From Pseudisothecium myosuroides (lineage: Eukaryota > Streptophyta > Bryopsida > Hypnales > Lembophyllaceae), in the NCBI GenBank assembly GCA_951799445.1, contig OX637288.1, positions 26,825,288 through 26,889,287 of the forward strand: a stretch of 64,000 nucleotides of DNA. Direction: 5' to 3'. The notes below the pieces were generated by a model. The model was not told the DNA's origin and searched no databases. It saw only the letters and a list, made by a program, of their open reading frames with translations. Position numbers and translations under genes: made by a program. This document shows positions 34,292 through 45,160 of this stretch, piece after piece (within the stretch, counting starts at the first letter, position 1; each line of letters begins with the position of its first letter).

Positions 34292-35768
34292 CTAATTATC
34301 TATATTTTTAAAATTATTTTTTTCTAAAGCCTATAGTATTGTGAAAAAGGCCCCAAATGCAACAAAATGAGCAATTTTTTTGGGGAATCACACAAAATTT
34401 ACTATAAAACAATATATTAGAATTGCAATTTGATGCTACTAGTGGGGATAGTAATGATTATTTTTTTTATCATTTCTAATAGTATTTCATATTGTTGTAT
34501 ATCATAGCTTAAATAAATTAAGTAAATGGTAAATTTTCAAATACACTGGCTTTAGGCATGTGGCCACCAATGGATGGAAGCCAAAAAGTCTTAATGAAAA
34601 TGAAGGTAGATAAAAATGCCATGGGCAAGTGGATATATAGGTGGAGTGAAAGTGGGTGGCATTTGTTTTCAAAGGCGCTTATGGATGGGGTGACTTTGGA
34701 TCTTAGGAGGTGTGTGCAAATTTCAAAGAGGGGCGACTTTAAGTCTCCCTTTAAGTGCTAGTTCCTCACTAGGCCCACCCAAGGTGGTCCTACATGCAAT
34801 TGCCTTTCATTCATAGCGGACTTGTTTGGAATTCCCTAAATGATTGATTTAGAGATTTTGTAGTTTGTTCTTCCTAGTTTTTGGCAGTTATTATGTTCTT
34901 CAGTGTTGTAATGTCTACGTGAAGTTCATCTTTAAAGAAAAGAAAATTATTGGATATCTTTGGAGGATTCTTTACCTTTGGAGTTGTTTGGAATTCCTTG
35001 TGAAGAAGATCATTGGGTTTTCTTTGTAGGGATTTCATAAATTCTCCCCAAATTCCTTGTGAGCAATCAAAATTTGTAGACTTTACAATACATTGACACA
35101 TCTTACATTTCATTGTTGTTTTCACTTAATATTTGGTAGATTTTACAAGATGCAATTGTCCCATATTGATTGTCAAGGGTATTGTGAGGTTAAACACATA
35201 AGGCTTGCAAGTTATCAATCTTCAAGGCAATGAAATCTAATTCACAGAAATCTATCATTCCTTGAGTTTGTGTATATTTAGATACCTTAGAAATTTTACT
35301 ATACATGAAATTATAAAATGTTTAAACAAATGAAATCTACATATTACTAATATTTTGAACTTTTGAAATCTAGAAAAGGATCACGATTAAAAATTTTGAA
35401 TTGTACAAATCAATGAGTTTGAAAATTTAAAATCTACATATTAGTTTGATTTGAGCCTCCAAAATCTACAAATTTTATTGATTACACGTACTAAAATCTA
35501 CAATAAAGTTAGATTTTAGAGGCATAAATTTACATTCTAGAATATTGAATTTGATAAATTGAGCTGATTTGGAGGTGGAGATATCTTCAAATAACACTGG
35601 AAAAAAGCACAAAATTCCACTTAATAAGATTCCTTGTTTCACCTTTCCCTGTGACAACCACATTCCCTATGAGAGGTTAAGTTTTGTTAAAAGAGGTTGT
35701 CATGGGAAAAGATCTTCCGTAAAATACGTGTAGGGGACACTTAAAATGTTCCTTGTCATTAAACCACC
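34292..35768. other. No gene recognised
   Basis: The frames at 34558-34761 (plus) and 34874-35125 (minus) have ordinary composition but no recognisable motif, splice context or second copy in the window. I leave them unannotated. Confidence 0.35.
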
Positions 35769-35878
35769 CAAAGTCATTCTACCTGTGGTCACCCCTCAGT
35801 AAACTACCTAAGTCATTGTACCTGTGGTCGTCAACCTTGGACCTAAAGTCATTCTACCTCAATCGTCAACCTTGGACA
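35769..35878. repeat. Short tandem repeat, three units of about 36-40 bp
   Basis: The units begin AAGTCATTCTACCTGTGGTC, AAGTCATTGTACCTGTGGTC and AAAGTCATTCTACCTCAATC. The last two also share GTCAACCTTGGAC. Confidence 0.65.
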
Positions 35879-36011
35879 TAGAAGTAACCCAGATATAACA
35901 CAAAACACTTATTCATTGAAGCCAATTTCAGTGGTATCTAAACTGAGGTATTAAACTCATTTTTGAAGCGAAATAAGATATGCTAAGTAGTCCTTAATTA
36001 CATGTGCATAC

Positions 36012-36490
36012 CTTGTCAAAGTCGTCACCACCGAGATGGGTAACACCTTCAATCTGTAGAGACTACTTCGAAAACTCCATCTCCTACTTCCAAAACTGCG
36101 ATCACCGTTGAGCCTAATTCTTAGCAAAAGCAAGAGTTGAACTTATCATAAGATCAACATTTTAAAGTGATGAACTTATCAAATAAACATTAAAGGCACT
36201 GGCATTATTCAGGAACTTAAGATCCACGTAGTGACTTGGAAGTGAGATCCTTGAAAAGAATGGCTAATTATGAGGAAAAGATAAGTGTGAAACATAAAAA
36301 TATTACACTGTGCACACGCAGGAGGATCATTTGCAACTGATACTTTGGACATGACGAATTTACTTGAAACGTCCAAGGTGCCTCCGCCAAGGTCGAAGAT
36401 TAAAATGGTTTCATTCTTCTTCTTGTTGAATCAGTATGCCAATGCATATGATGCTGCAGTAGGCATTGATAATCCTCAGCACATCAACCT
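36012..36490 (-). pseudogene. Fragment of a chloroplast-type HSP70 (DnaK) gene
   Basis: Two exons of an HSP70 ATPase domain can be read. Exon a (36364-36490) gives VDVLRIIN, then after a one-base frame change PTAAS, an in-frame TGA, and KNETILIFDLGGGTLDVS. Exon b (36012-36095) gives LEVGDGVFEVVSTD, then after another frame change GVTHLGGDDFDK. The intron between them (36096-36363) has a GT donor and AG acceptor and joins the frame as DVS-I-LEVGDG. The FDLGGGT phosphate-binding motif and the NETI and LEVGDGVFEV wording are typical of stromal HSP70. A possible further exon ends at 36578 (VVPGFKQHKRR before GTAAGT, compare the VPAYFNDSQR region). The remaining exons were not found. Frameshifts and the stop make it a relic. 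Confidence 0.75.
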
Positions 36491-37101
36491 CTGGTCAAAG
36501 TAGCAAACAATTTAATTAAGATGAAATGATATAAACACATGTCCGAGCCGTGAGGATCCTCTTGAGTGAGTACTTACTCGTCTTTTGTGTTGCTTGAAGC
36601 CTGGAACCACCAGCCCCCGAGTGTTTATATAGCTACAGTAAGAGTTAGGAACGGAAAAATCCTCATGAATACTCGGCATGAAATTCACCCAATCCTCTGT
36701 AATGACACTCTGTAATTACACCTAGTGTTCCTTGAGAATCCTTTTGTGTACACAACTGGTAGCACCGCGTTTGCAAGCCCTGTTCTAAATTTTCAACATT
36801 GCTGTAGACCGCGTCAAAACAACTTGGATGCTGATGTTCGAAAGCGTTATTACAAGCGTTATGAAGGTCGTTCTAATTTCAGTGTACGTTGTCCCACAAT
36901 AGAGAGGCCTGAGTGTACTCCATCTCTATTTTTTAAGCAGGCTGTCGGATTTGTAATTGCTGTTCCAGTCATTCCGTAAGTGTATTTATGGTTCTCTTTA
37001 AGATTGCCGTTTTTGTGCCTACTAAGTGAGTGGAAGAGCAGCAGTTAGCATATTCTGTACTTGTGCTCAAATCTGCAGACAAATATCTAGTTATCTCCGT
37101 A

Positions 37102-37252
37102 TGGGCAATTTCGTTAAAATGGCGGTATTCTATAGGCCAATTTTTCATTCATTTCCTTCTTTAGCTCTAAAGTCTAAGACTGGTATAGATTTCAGAACGT
37201 ACCGTCTAAGTGCCTAGTTTGTGGAGTACCGCCATTTTAACGAAATATTGGT
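37102..37252. mobile_element. MITE of family M inserted in block 2
   Basis: The inverted ends carry TTTCGTTAAAATGGCGGTA without a mismatch (starting at 37109 on the left and ending at 37247 on the right). Subterminal ATTCTATAGGCCAATTTTT resembles the element at 32271-32464. Block 1 is uninterrupted at the matching place (about 18387-18395). TA is next to the left end. Confidence 0.7.
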
Positions 37253-38163
37253 TAGCATGCGATTCAGTGCTCAAGATTGCAAGTGAACCATTGAGATTAA
37301 TCTGTCACAAAAGACCAGGGAAAGGACTAGCCAGTTATAAAAACAAACAGATTCCATGAACCTAGTTGAGATCGAGTTGGAGCTTGAAAAGTCGTTGCAA
37401 ACATTGAATTGGGAGATGATCTCTCAACATGATTTCAGTCAATAGGAGGCGACATAAATACTAACACACTGAGAGCATGCATTCGCCTCTTTATTTCCCA
37501 AACTACCCCATCAACTCACACCCCTTCTAGCATTGAGCTAGTAGCTGAAGTGCCCTTCTGTTGAAATGGAGTGCACAATCGGGTCAAGCCACCTAGCTTG
37601 ATCGTCATGAACCGAATTATCAACAGAACTTACATACTTCCGAAACGGAAATACTTCCTTCGCGAAAGCTAAACATAAACTCACGTACAGTTTTAGCACA
37701 TAATTATATTCTGTCAACATGCACATTGACTATATATTTGTCCAATCATCTTGTCTCCAACCGGCCAAAGCAGAGCTAGCATAGCTAGGTGCAGACTCGG
37801 TGTCGGCTTGATCCCACCCCGACCTGCACAACGATGAAGACGAGACACTTAATTCTTGGAAAGAATAAAGACGGCCTTTGACTCACAGAGCAAGTTTCAT
37901 TGTACCGGAAATGTGACACCAGAAAAATCATCATGCAGTTATGTGACCAGCAGCTGGGAAATCCAATGATTGAATTTCAATATTTCATGGGATGCAAAAC
38001 ACACATTGATACAATAACAACGTCTTCAGCACTAGCAGAGCTAACAAACAAGTAATTGTGGTTAGCTGATCGATTGCATTCTAAGAGGCACCTGCAAGCC
38101 GTTCAATTGACTAGTACTGCAGACACAGATCGAGATAGGCATGGAATAACTTATTTAGCTTAC

Positions 38164-38496
38164 TTAGGCGATAAAGACGGCGTTCAGCGCGGTGGCGCCC
38201 TGAACAACACAGCCTGGGCCGAAGATTTGCGCCACTTGGCTGACGGCTTGGCAGCCTTGCGTGTTGTGAACGGACACCCGCGTGTTGCTGCTCACTTCGC
38301 TGATTTGCACGGCGCCCTGGTCGTTGAAGTTCTGGCAAGTATTGCCGCCCACTAAGAACGTGTTGGTGGGTGCGCCGGTGCAGCTCCTGCCGTTGAACGT
38401 CTCGATCCTGGCCGCCTCGACTACGACGAAGCTGCTGCTCACCATCGCCAGCAGCACCAACACACCCACCACGCCGCTTGCTGAGATCTTTGCCAT
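38164..38496 (-). CDS. MiAMP1-like secreted antimicrobial-type protein, 110 aa (copy 2)
   Basis: This is the paralogue of 19811-20143. Length, signal peptide (residues 1-29) and the four cysteines at 39, 54, 82 and 96 are the same. The four differing residues (R30, L48, T53, N71) are all in the mature part and are conservative, while about a dozen nucleotide differences are visible by eye over 333 bases. Both copies therefore appear to be under constraint. Upstream of the ATG the frame is not the same as in copy 1, which supports MAKIS as the start. The gene lies inside block 2 with conserved 5' and 3' flanks, so the copies probably share regulation. It acts outside the cell if the signal peptide works. 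Antimicrobial function is inferred from the fold-family resemblance only. Confidence 0.8.
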   Translation of the reverse strand: MAKISASGVVGVLVLLAMVSSSFVVVEAARIETFNGRSCTGAPTNTFLVGGNTCQNFNDQGAVQISEVSSNTRVSVHNTQGCQAVSQVAQIFGPGCVVQGATALNAVFIA

Positions 38497-38689
38497 GACG
38501 ACGATTGATGAATGAGATAACCTCTTTGGATAGGCTGAATACTTCGCTAGACACACGAACTTATGTCGACGATCGAGTAATTAACCACTGAATTGGCAGG
38601 ATTGAAGTACTCGCAGAGAGACACTCAGACTGCTGATCGAAGCTATGGAGGCAAAAGGATGCAAGTGCAGAGTGACTAGCAGGCACTCA

Positions 38690-38696
38690 ATTTATA
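38690..38696 (-). promoter_or_regulatory. TATA box of MiAMP1-like copy 2
   Basis: On the minus strand TATAAAT lies about 194 bp upstream of the ATG, in the same conserved context as 20357-20363 (GCACTCAATTTATACAAGTT on the plus strand). Confidence 0.6.
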
Positions 38697-39377
38697 CAAG
38701 TTCCAGCAGGAAGAAGACAGTGCAGATGGCATGAGTTTCCAGATGTCGACGAGGATGTTGACTTCTTGGGAACCATGAAGACTGGGAACGATGCGCAACC
38801 AGTGACATCACCAAAAAAAAAGCATGTAAGCTGACGTAATGTGCATTCACGGATGAATCTTGGATGAAGAGCGCTCCTTGTGTACGAAATTTTTATCAGT
38901 AGCTTCGTGCAAATCGAATTGGGAGTTTCATGATGCCTCCATGATCATGTTATTAGTTTAAGTGGATAAATTTGAAGAGATTGCACTTTGCAGGTGGCTA
39001 AAACTCAGTCAGATCTAAAGCAGTCCAGTTCGCGCCAGATTACTTGAATGTCACAAATTTGGTGCTCTGAAATACACGACAATATAGCAAATACGGTCAG
39101 TTATGTGTACTACCCAGATTAATTTACGTAACTCGGGACGGAGTACCTCAATAGTGAATACAATTCCAAGGAACCCGTTTCCATTCTTTGGATTCAAATA
39201 GACAAGGGAAGTTAAGTGTGAGATCGATCAGCAGTCGTCGTACGGAAAATTCGGACCAAACGACCTCTGATCGACCTCGGACACATTAATTAATTTGTGT
39301 CTAAATCCAAGTTACTGAATTAAGTGTGTTTCCGACAAGCTTCACACAGTCAGATATTACGAACGCGTACCGAAATC

Positions 39378-39549
39378 GAAGTCCCTTCGCTTTCTGGTTT
39401 CGTGGTGGGTTGGGCTGTAGTTGTCATTTCTTAGTCTTGGTCCTTCCAGCGCGTACTGAATTTGGAGTCCCTTCGCTTTCTGGTTTCGTGGTGGGGTGGG
39501 CTGTAGTTGTGTCATTTATTAGCCTTGGCTCTTCCTGCAAGGCCACCGG
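39378..39549. repeat. Two-unit tandem repeat, 86-bp period
   Basis: The units begin GAAGTCCCTTCGCTTTCTGG (39378) and GGAGTCCCTTCGCTTTCTGG (39464). Both continue through TTTCGTGGTGGG, GGGCTGTAGTTGT and TTAGxCTTGG. The local frame reads through both units and is not a gene. Confidence 0.8.
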
Positions 39550-39976
39550 CCTCTGAGTGTCAGGCTTTGTATTTTGCATTGCTAATGAAATTTCGTTTCA
39601 TTTGTGTCAAAAAAGAAGAAGGAATTCAAGTCCCTTCCGCATGGCCACTTTCTGCCTACGGGCATCATTGGATGTTATAGTCAGTCACCCAATTCCATCA
39701 TCCATTAGAGAAAATCTGGGGCCTCTGGAGGGCTGCTCCACAACCCTCCGAGGTATCCTGAAATTTACTTTTTTTTTGGCTCAAAAATTTGTATTTCCCT
39801 TATTTCTGCACAGCTGAAATTGCAGCGATAGTGGCGCAGGGAACCGAAATTTACGAGTACAATTTATTTTATTTTTTTAATCTTTAAAAAAATTTAAAAT
39901 TTAAAATAAAGTAAAAAGTAAAAAATCACGATTTGTGACTGTTTCGGTGAGCAGTCAGTCACTGCGGGACAGTTTT

Positions 39977-40019
39977 GGAGTGACAGGCCAAGCTTTTTAA
40001 TAGCTTGGCTTATCACTCC
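39977..40019. repeat. Hairpin with 18-bp arms
   Basis: GGAGTGACAGGCCAAGCT and AGCTTGGCTTATCACTCC pair with two mismatches around a 7-base AT loop. It is bordered by CTCCGGAG-type palindromes that also occur near 39722-39750 in inverse orientation. It may be an end of a larger element. Confidence 0.6.
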
Positions 40020-40055
40020 GGAGCAGCCCTCCGGAGGGTTGATATTTCTTCTAAT

Positions 40056-40368
40056 CATGGTTGTCATAACAGACAGCATCTTATTGTTCACGGATGAATC
40101 GGACCGATACCCGTTGACTAGACTACAAATGGCTCCCAACCTTTGGGGCCTCATAACTTTCTCAAAAATAATATAAATCGGGCATATGAGATGTTTTTCG
40201 GCATCTACAAAAATTGTAGATGCCGAAAAACATCTCATATGCCCGATTTGGATTATTTTTGAGAAAGTTATGAGACCCCGAAGGTTGGGAACCATTTGTA
40301 GTCTAGTCAGCGGGTATCGGTCCGATTCGTCCGTGAACAGTAAGATGCTGTTCGTTATGACAACCATA
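40056..40368. mobile_element. 313-bp perfect-type hairpin element with 8-bp target duplication
   Basis: Arms of about 154 bp (40057-40210, 40214-40367) pair almost completely around a 3-base loop. CTTCTAAT flanks both sides (40048-40055, 40369-40376), the 8-bp size made by hAT transposases. The termini read ATGGTTGTCATAAC. The long minus-strand frame over this region is an artefact: it reads one arm and then the inverse of itself. Confidence 0.85.
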
Positions 40369-40376
40369 CTTCTAAT

Positions 40377-41379
40377 GCTACAGTCAGGTCGGATTCAATT
40401 ACGAATTTTTGGACCCTTATAAGATTAGAAGAACTTTGAAAGGCCTGTGTGCTAAAAAATGAACGGAATTTTGAATTGTTTTGGAAATGAACCTTCACAA
40501 TTGCTTTAGAGATACTTAATCCCATATTGCATTACCACTTGAATTGCTTGTATGATTTCTTGCTTGTTCTTCACCCAAATGCAAAGAATCTTTGACCATC
40601 TTCTAAAGGTAGAATGTTTTGTTTTATGAAATGGTAGATAGTATACAAGAAGTTCCAAATTGTTGTATGATTTTAAATTATTCATTTTTCACTTGTTATG
40701 AAGTTGAAGTGCACTTCATTGCAATTCCAACACAATTTATGGTTTCAAAATTGGTTCATTTTTTAGTGTGGTAGAGCTTCCTAAAGTTTCTGAACTTTTG
40801 AGTAAAAACTAACTAAAAAAATTGTAAATGAACTAGACCTAATTATACAGGATCTTCCCAATTGTGCCAGTCTCCCATCTGATTCCGTAGAGTGTGTAAG
40901 TCATGTACTTTGGGCAAGTAATTGGATACTTTGTCAGAGAATAACACCAAGTTCACACCTTTTTATGCATGGTTTAAGGTTGATTAAGCCATGTGGTTTA
41001 GTAAATGTTGGTTTAGGTAGGCATAATTGTGAATAAATACTTGTCAAAATGAGTTTATTTCAACTGCGATGAAAGTAGTGTTTCTAGAATGTTGAGTTTG
41101 TGCTTTTATAACAATCATCAAATGAGATTAGGATGGTAGGTAATTGACTTTGAACCTTTTTAAGATGGTCATGACCTCCATCCTACTAACAATTTTATAT
41201 TTTTGATTTGAAAATTCATATCAATTCTAGTTCTTATCAAATTAACATAATTTCACTTGTATTTCAGTCAATTCAACTAATTCTTTCTCTAAAAAATATA
41301 TGCAACAATTAGCACATTGCACAAGATGCCCATATTGCAAATTTAGGTGGTCATAGGTTGTTCTACATGGATTCTTGAA
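40377..41379. other. No feature recognised
   Basis: AT-rich DNA without a bounded element or credible frame. Confidence 0.35.
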
Positions 41380-42310
41380 GTCCTAGAAGGCCATTTTCTT
41401 GTCAAAAACTACTTAAAAATTGTCATTTTCAATCCTGTTTTCAATGCAAACAACAAAAATTTTAAACATTTGTTTCTTTTGTATATCTAGTTGTAGGATC
41501 TTGCACTTTATTAATATGAGAATGTTTGGAAGGAATTTCAATTTTTTTGACCATATTGATTACAAGATATAAGCATGTAATTTAAAGTGAAGAAAACAAG
41601 TTTCTTTTTTCTCCTAGCCTAATTATATTATAAGACTTTGAATCTTCTTAACTTAAAAGTCTTCGCACTATAAAATGTCAATTTTAAAATTTCTTTTATA
41701 TTGAAGAATTGTGTTGAGGGTTCATGAACCCTTCTCCCCTCTCCTTCTTTAAGAAAATTAAATTGAAGTAAGTAGAAGATAGAAGGAAAAAAAAGTGTTG
41801 ATTGCTTCAAGATTGAATTAAAATACATTAATTCCAATGATAAGATTGTTCTAGAAAGCAAGCTAAACTCTACATGCAACTTTTTTTTTAAATTGTAAAA
41901 TTGAGTTCATAAGTGGATCCAATATATTTTTTTCTCAAAAATTTGCTAAGATTGACTACAAAACAAGAAGCTTTATAACTTGCAAACCGCTTATCCAATT
42001 GGAATGAATCAAATCTTTCAAATAGATAAAAAATTATCTACCAAGAAACAAATTTTAAAGAGTATATCTTTCAATTTTTTATTTTTTTTGTTTACTTGTG
42101 GTCACCTGTTTTCCCGCTTGTCTTAGGCTTACTGTGGCATAACTTTTGTTCCTAGTCACCAATTGAAATAAAAATTATACTCCCCAAAAGCTAATATATC
42201 ACTTTTTTAATCTTGCAAAAAACATTTCAAAAAATGTTGCCAAAAATTGAAATCATAGGTATGTGCCCTTAGTCCAAAGAGTCCTTCGGTACTTTTATGG
42301 GACTTTAGTA
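41380..42310 (+). mobile_element. Decayed TTAA-family element
   Basis: It starts near AGTCCTAGAAGGCCATTTTC and ends near GGGACTTTAGTAGTCAA, both worn forms of the family termini (the TTAA sites read TTGA and TCAA). Its interior follows 13551-14466, including TTGAAATAAAAATTATACT and AAAAGCTAATATATCA. Confidence 0.55.
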
Positions 42311-42601
42311 GTCAAAGTTCTCTCATGGTCAAGAAGTGGATCAGAGTTTCTAGGCCGTTTGATTTTGACATGTACATTAAGAAAAACTTCAATAGAAATA
42401 AAGTCAAGAAAGGAAACTTGTCTACAGTAAGGTAGGAGGCTCTAAAATTGCACAGGCATTAAGAACCGCCCCTATAAATGGTTGTGAAATGGACATGAGG
42501 TCGTTCTAAAATTGACCTCTATAGCCATTGAATGAATCAAGGAAAAATGCATTATTAATTGCAAGAGCCAATCATTCTCTTTGTTTTCTCCATCTTTCTT
42601 T

Positions 42602-43098
42602 AAGGTGTGTTCCCACCTGGAGTTAGAGAGGTGCTATTAGAGTGGTAAAAGACCAATCGAATGATGCTTGTTCCCATTTGTGGAAGTTGGCAATGCCGAA
42701 CCGAGGTGTCAGCTGATGTGGCTGAGTGCTAAGAGCAGTCTTACGGGCAATAAGTGAAGACTTGTTGGAGGCCCACCAGGTGCTTACTAATCATTAAGTG
42801 GAAGTTAAAAATCTTTGGAAAACGTGGATTTTGGACTAATGTGGGTGCTCTTAATTACATGGTGGGTGGATGTTGCCCTTAACGTAGGAGCATAGCTACA
42901 GTTGTCAGTTTGTCACTGCTTAGCGGAATGGCTGCCATAGATGGGAACACACCACACACTAAAAAGTAAAAACTACTTAATCAGACCAAAGCAAACTCCA
43001 CACCTTGTCTCAGTGTGAATTCAAGTTCCAGATACTTTCCCCGCGCTCTTACATTGACATCCGGGTTCCTATCTATAGCCAAGTGGGAACGGACCTTT
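42602..43098. mobile_element. Possible hAT-like MITE
   Basis: AGGTGTGTTCCCACCTGGAG at the left faces AGGTCCGTTCCCACTTGGCT (inverted) at the right. A third inverted GGTGTGTTCCCATC lies at about 42938-42951. No target duplication could be read and the true right end is uncertain. No coding capacity. Confidence 0.4.
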
Positions 43099-43559
43099 AG
43101 ATTGCAAATGAACGGATAATAGAAGACCTAAAGTCATAAATAGGGACCTACGACCCAACTCATTCGAAAATTCATAAGTAATTCAAAAATGCTTGAAAAA
43201 ACATGAGATCACTTGTGTTAGATTCCTCCTCTATTTATCTTTGTCTAGAAAATGAGCTAAAAATATTTCCATCCAAGGTGGACCAGCCCTTAGATGTGCC
43301 ATTTCTGAGCCTCATATCTTACAAGTACTTCGACTGCATTCCAAGTTATCGATCTATCTATCACCTGAATGTTGCATTCCGAATCAAAGTAACTGAAGTA
43401 ATGTACTGAAATTGCGGGCCAATTAATCATCCTCTGGATGACAAGCTGGGTACTTCACAACCATCACAACACTGGCTGGTATTTAGTCCTCTGCTTTGCT
43501 CACTTCAGGCTGTCGTCGCTTTATGTCAGATTGGTACTATACCAGTGGGTGTACAGTCG

Positions 43560-43865
43560 AGAGAATTCAGACTGTGGAAGTTCTAGACTGTCAAAGATCG
43601 ACCAGGACTCAGTCGTATGGCCCGAATTTTCCAGCAGAGACTTGTCTGGCCAGCAGGAAAATGCAGAGACAGTGAGTTCACTTGCTGCGTTGCACATTAC
43701 TTTCCTGCGGAGATCGCATTCCGGTGCCGCTCCGGACTCCGGAGTCCGGAGGGTCGGGTCCAGATCGACGGAGAATGGTGACCGACTCACCATCAACTGA
43801 AGGCATCAACACCAATTGAAACTGAAGGAATTTCTGTTGTTTGGACAAGTGTCCTTTCGTACATA
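43560..43865 (+). repeat. Dispersed repeat D, copy 2
   Basis: This is the most complete copy. It shares GTCGTATGGCCCGAATTTTC with 21200-21440 and continues to CTGTTGTTTGGACAA, the part also present at 5805-5845. A palindrome on CTCCGGACTCCGGAGTCCGG lies at about 43729-43748. The frames on both strands are not conserved between copies. Confidence 0.65.
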
Positions 43866-44160
43866 AGGTTGGACCACCCATTCCCGACCAGTGACCCATT
43901 CCCGACTTGTAAGTGCAGGTATTTCCGATCAAGCTTAGAATGTTATTTTTTTCCCTTTTCAAGGTTGGAACTAATAAGTTCATGACAGATGTCCTAAGTT
44001 GTGAGAAAGAAAGTAGGAAATAATGAGTAGGAAAAAAGTTATTGAATGATCGGAATTAGAAGAGTCTAGACATTGGCCATGGGTTTGGAGCACTTTTTGC
44101 TTACAAAATTCATAGTTATTTCAGTTCAAGTGATAAAATTACCAAATTTTTTGCAATCCC

Positions 44161-44455
44161 CATTAGAAGAAGTTTCAGCCCTGAAAGAGGTTGTTAACAG
44201 TTCATTTTTGGCACCCCTGCAGTGCAATTACAAAATAATTTAAAAAATATTTTTTTATTTTTTAAATATTTATTTATAAATAAAAATATTAAAAAAATAA
44301 AAAAGTCTAACCTGGCGTTGACGTGGCACCAATAGTGCCACATCAGCACCCGAATTTTAAAAAATAAAAAATATTTTTTTTTTTCATTTTTTCTACAATT
44401 GCAAGGGGGGTTCAAAACTCATGGCCCCCTTAGAAGGCTGAAACTTCTTGTAATG
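44161..44455. mobile_element. MITE-like inverted repeat
   Basis: CATTAGAAGAAGTTTCAGCC at the left faces CATTACAAGAAGTTTCAGCC (inverted) at the right. The middle is an A/T stretch. No target duplication was recognised. Confidence 0.5.
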
Positions 44456-44608
44456 CATCAGTTCTATTGATGCACCTCTGAAAATATTTGTTTTGCCTGC
44501 ACTACACCATATCATGTCATAATTGCTTATTTGGTCTGTTATGGGTGGTTCTATCTTACAGTGGCTCTTCCAAATGCTTCATATACTTACAAAGATTGCC
44601 ATAGTTAA

Positions 44609-45156
44609 TCCCTAAGCGCTCAAGTGGCCATTTTTTGGTCGCTACTCAACTTAGGGCAGAATTTTTGGGTAGAAAAAAACTTTTTTCAATTTTTTTATTT
44701 TTTTTATTTTTAAAGATTGGGTTGTTTTTCAATATTTATATTCAAAACTAAGATCGCTAGGGTCAAACAAAAATTATGAGAGAAATAACACAAAGTGTTT
44801 AGAATTTGCCTAGTATTGAAAAATTGACTATTTGGAAAAAATGTTGGTGTTCTCATTACTAGATCTTATGTATTTTCACAAATCAATAGAAAACACAATT
44901 TTGACCAATAAAAAAAATCAAATGCTAAATATAGAAATTTTATTTTTGGTGATTTTTTGAAGTTATATCTTCAAAATTCATTTGAAAAGAATCTAAAAAT
45001 AATTTAATAATTTTGACCACATGGATACTTTCTATTGTTTGTGCTTCACATTATCTAAGTCGATGCAAACTTCAAGAAAGTTCTCAAAAAGGTTATCAAA
45101 CTTATATTTTATAACATGTATTTGTATTTTGTTCAAACCCCTTGGGCTTTCTTGGG
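44609..45156. mobile_element. TTAA-flanked element, 548 bp, adjacent to the next
   Basis: The left end TCCCTAAGCGCTCAAG follows TTAA (44605-44608). The inverted right end CCCAAGAAAGCCCAAGGGG precedes TTAA (45157-45160), which is shared with the next element. The terminal match is weak. The flanks, without the two elements, resemble the uninterrupted 6935-6970. Confidence 0.45.
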
Positions 45157-45160
45157 TTAA

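Larger units (their letters stand above)
26300..39150. repeat. Segmental duplication, block 2 (pairs with 8990-20800)
   Basis: The segments matching block 1 lie at about 26300-27340, 28380-31450 and 36660-39150, in the same order and strand. Private insertions of this block include the element at 32271-32464, the Stowaway at 33727-34289 and the MITE at 37102-37252. The homology ends near GGGACGGAGT in both blocks (20805 and 39145). Confidence 0.75.

Noticed and set aside
38111..38554. 147-codon frame overlapping the MiAMP1-like gene, copy 2
   Set aside because: It is a different minus-strand frame over the same GC-rich gene, without a signal peptide and not conserved as a frame in copy 1. 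It is a shadow.
39894..40367. Long minus-strand frame of 157 codons
   Set aside because: It reads through the hairpin element at 40056-40368, so its second part is the translation of the inverse of its first part. No start context or homologue.
43438..43983. Overlapping frames of 91-120 codons on both strands of repeat D
   Set aside because: None is preserved in the copies at 21200 and 47890. They are repeat-derived chance frames.
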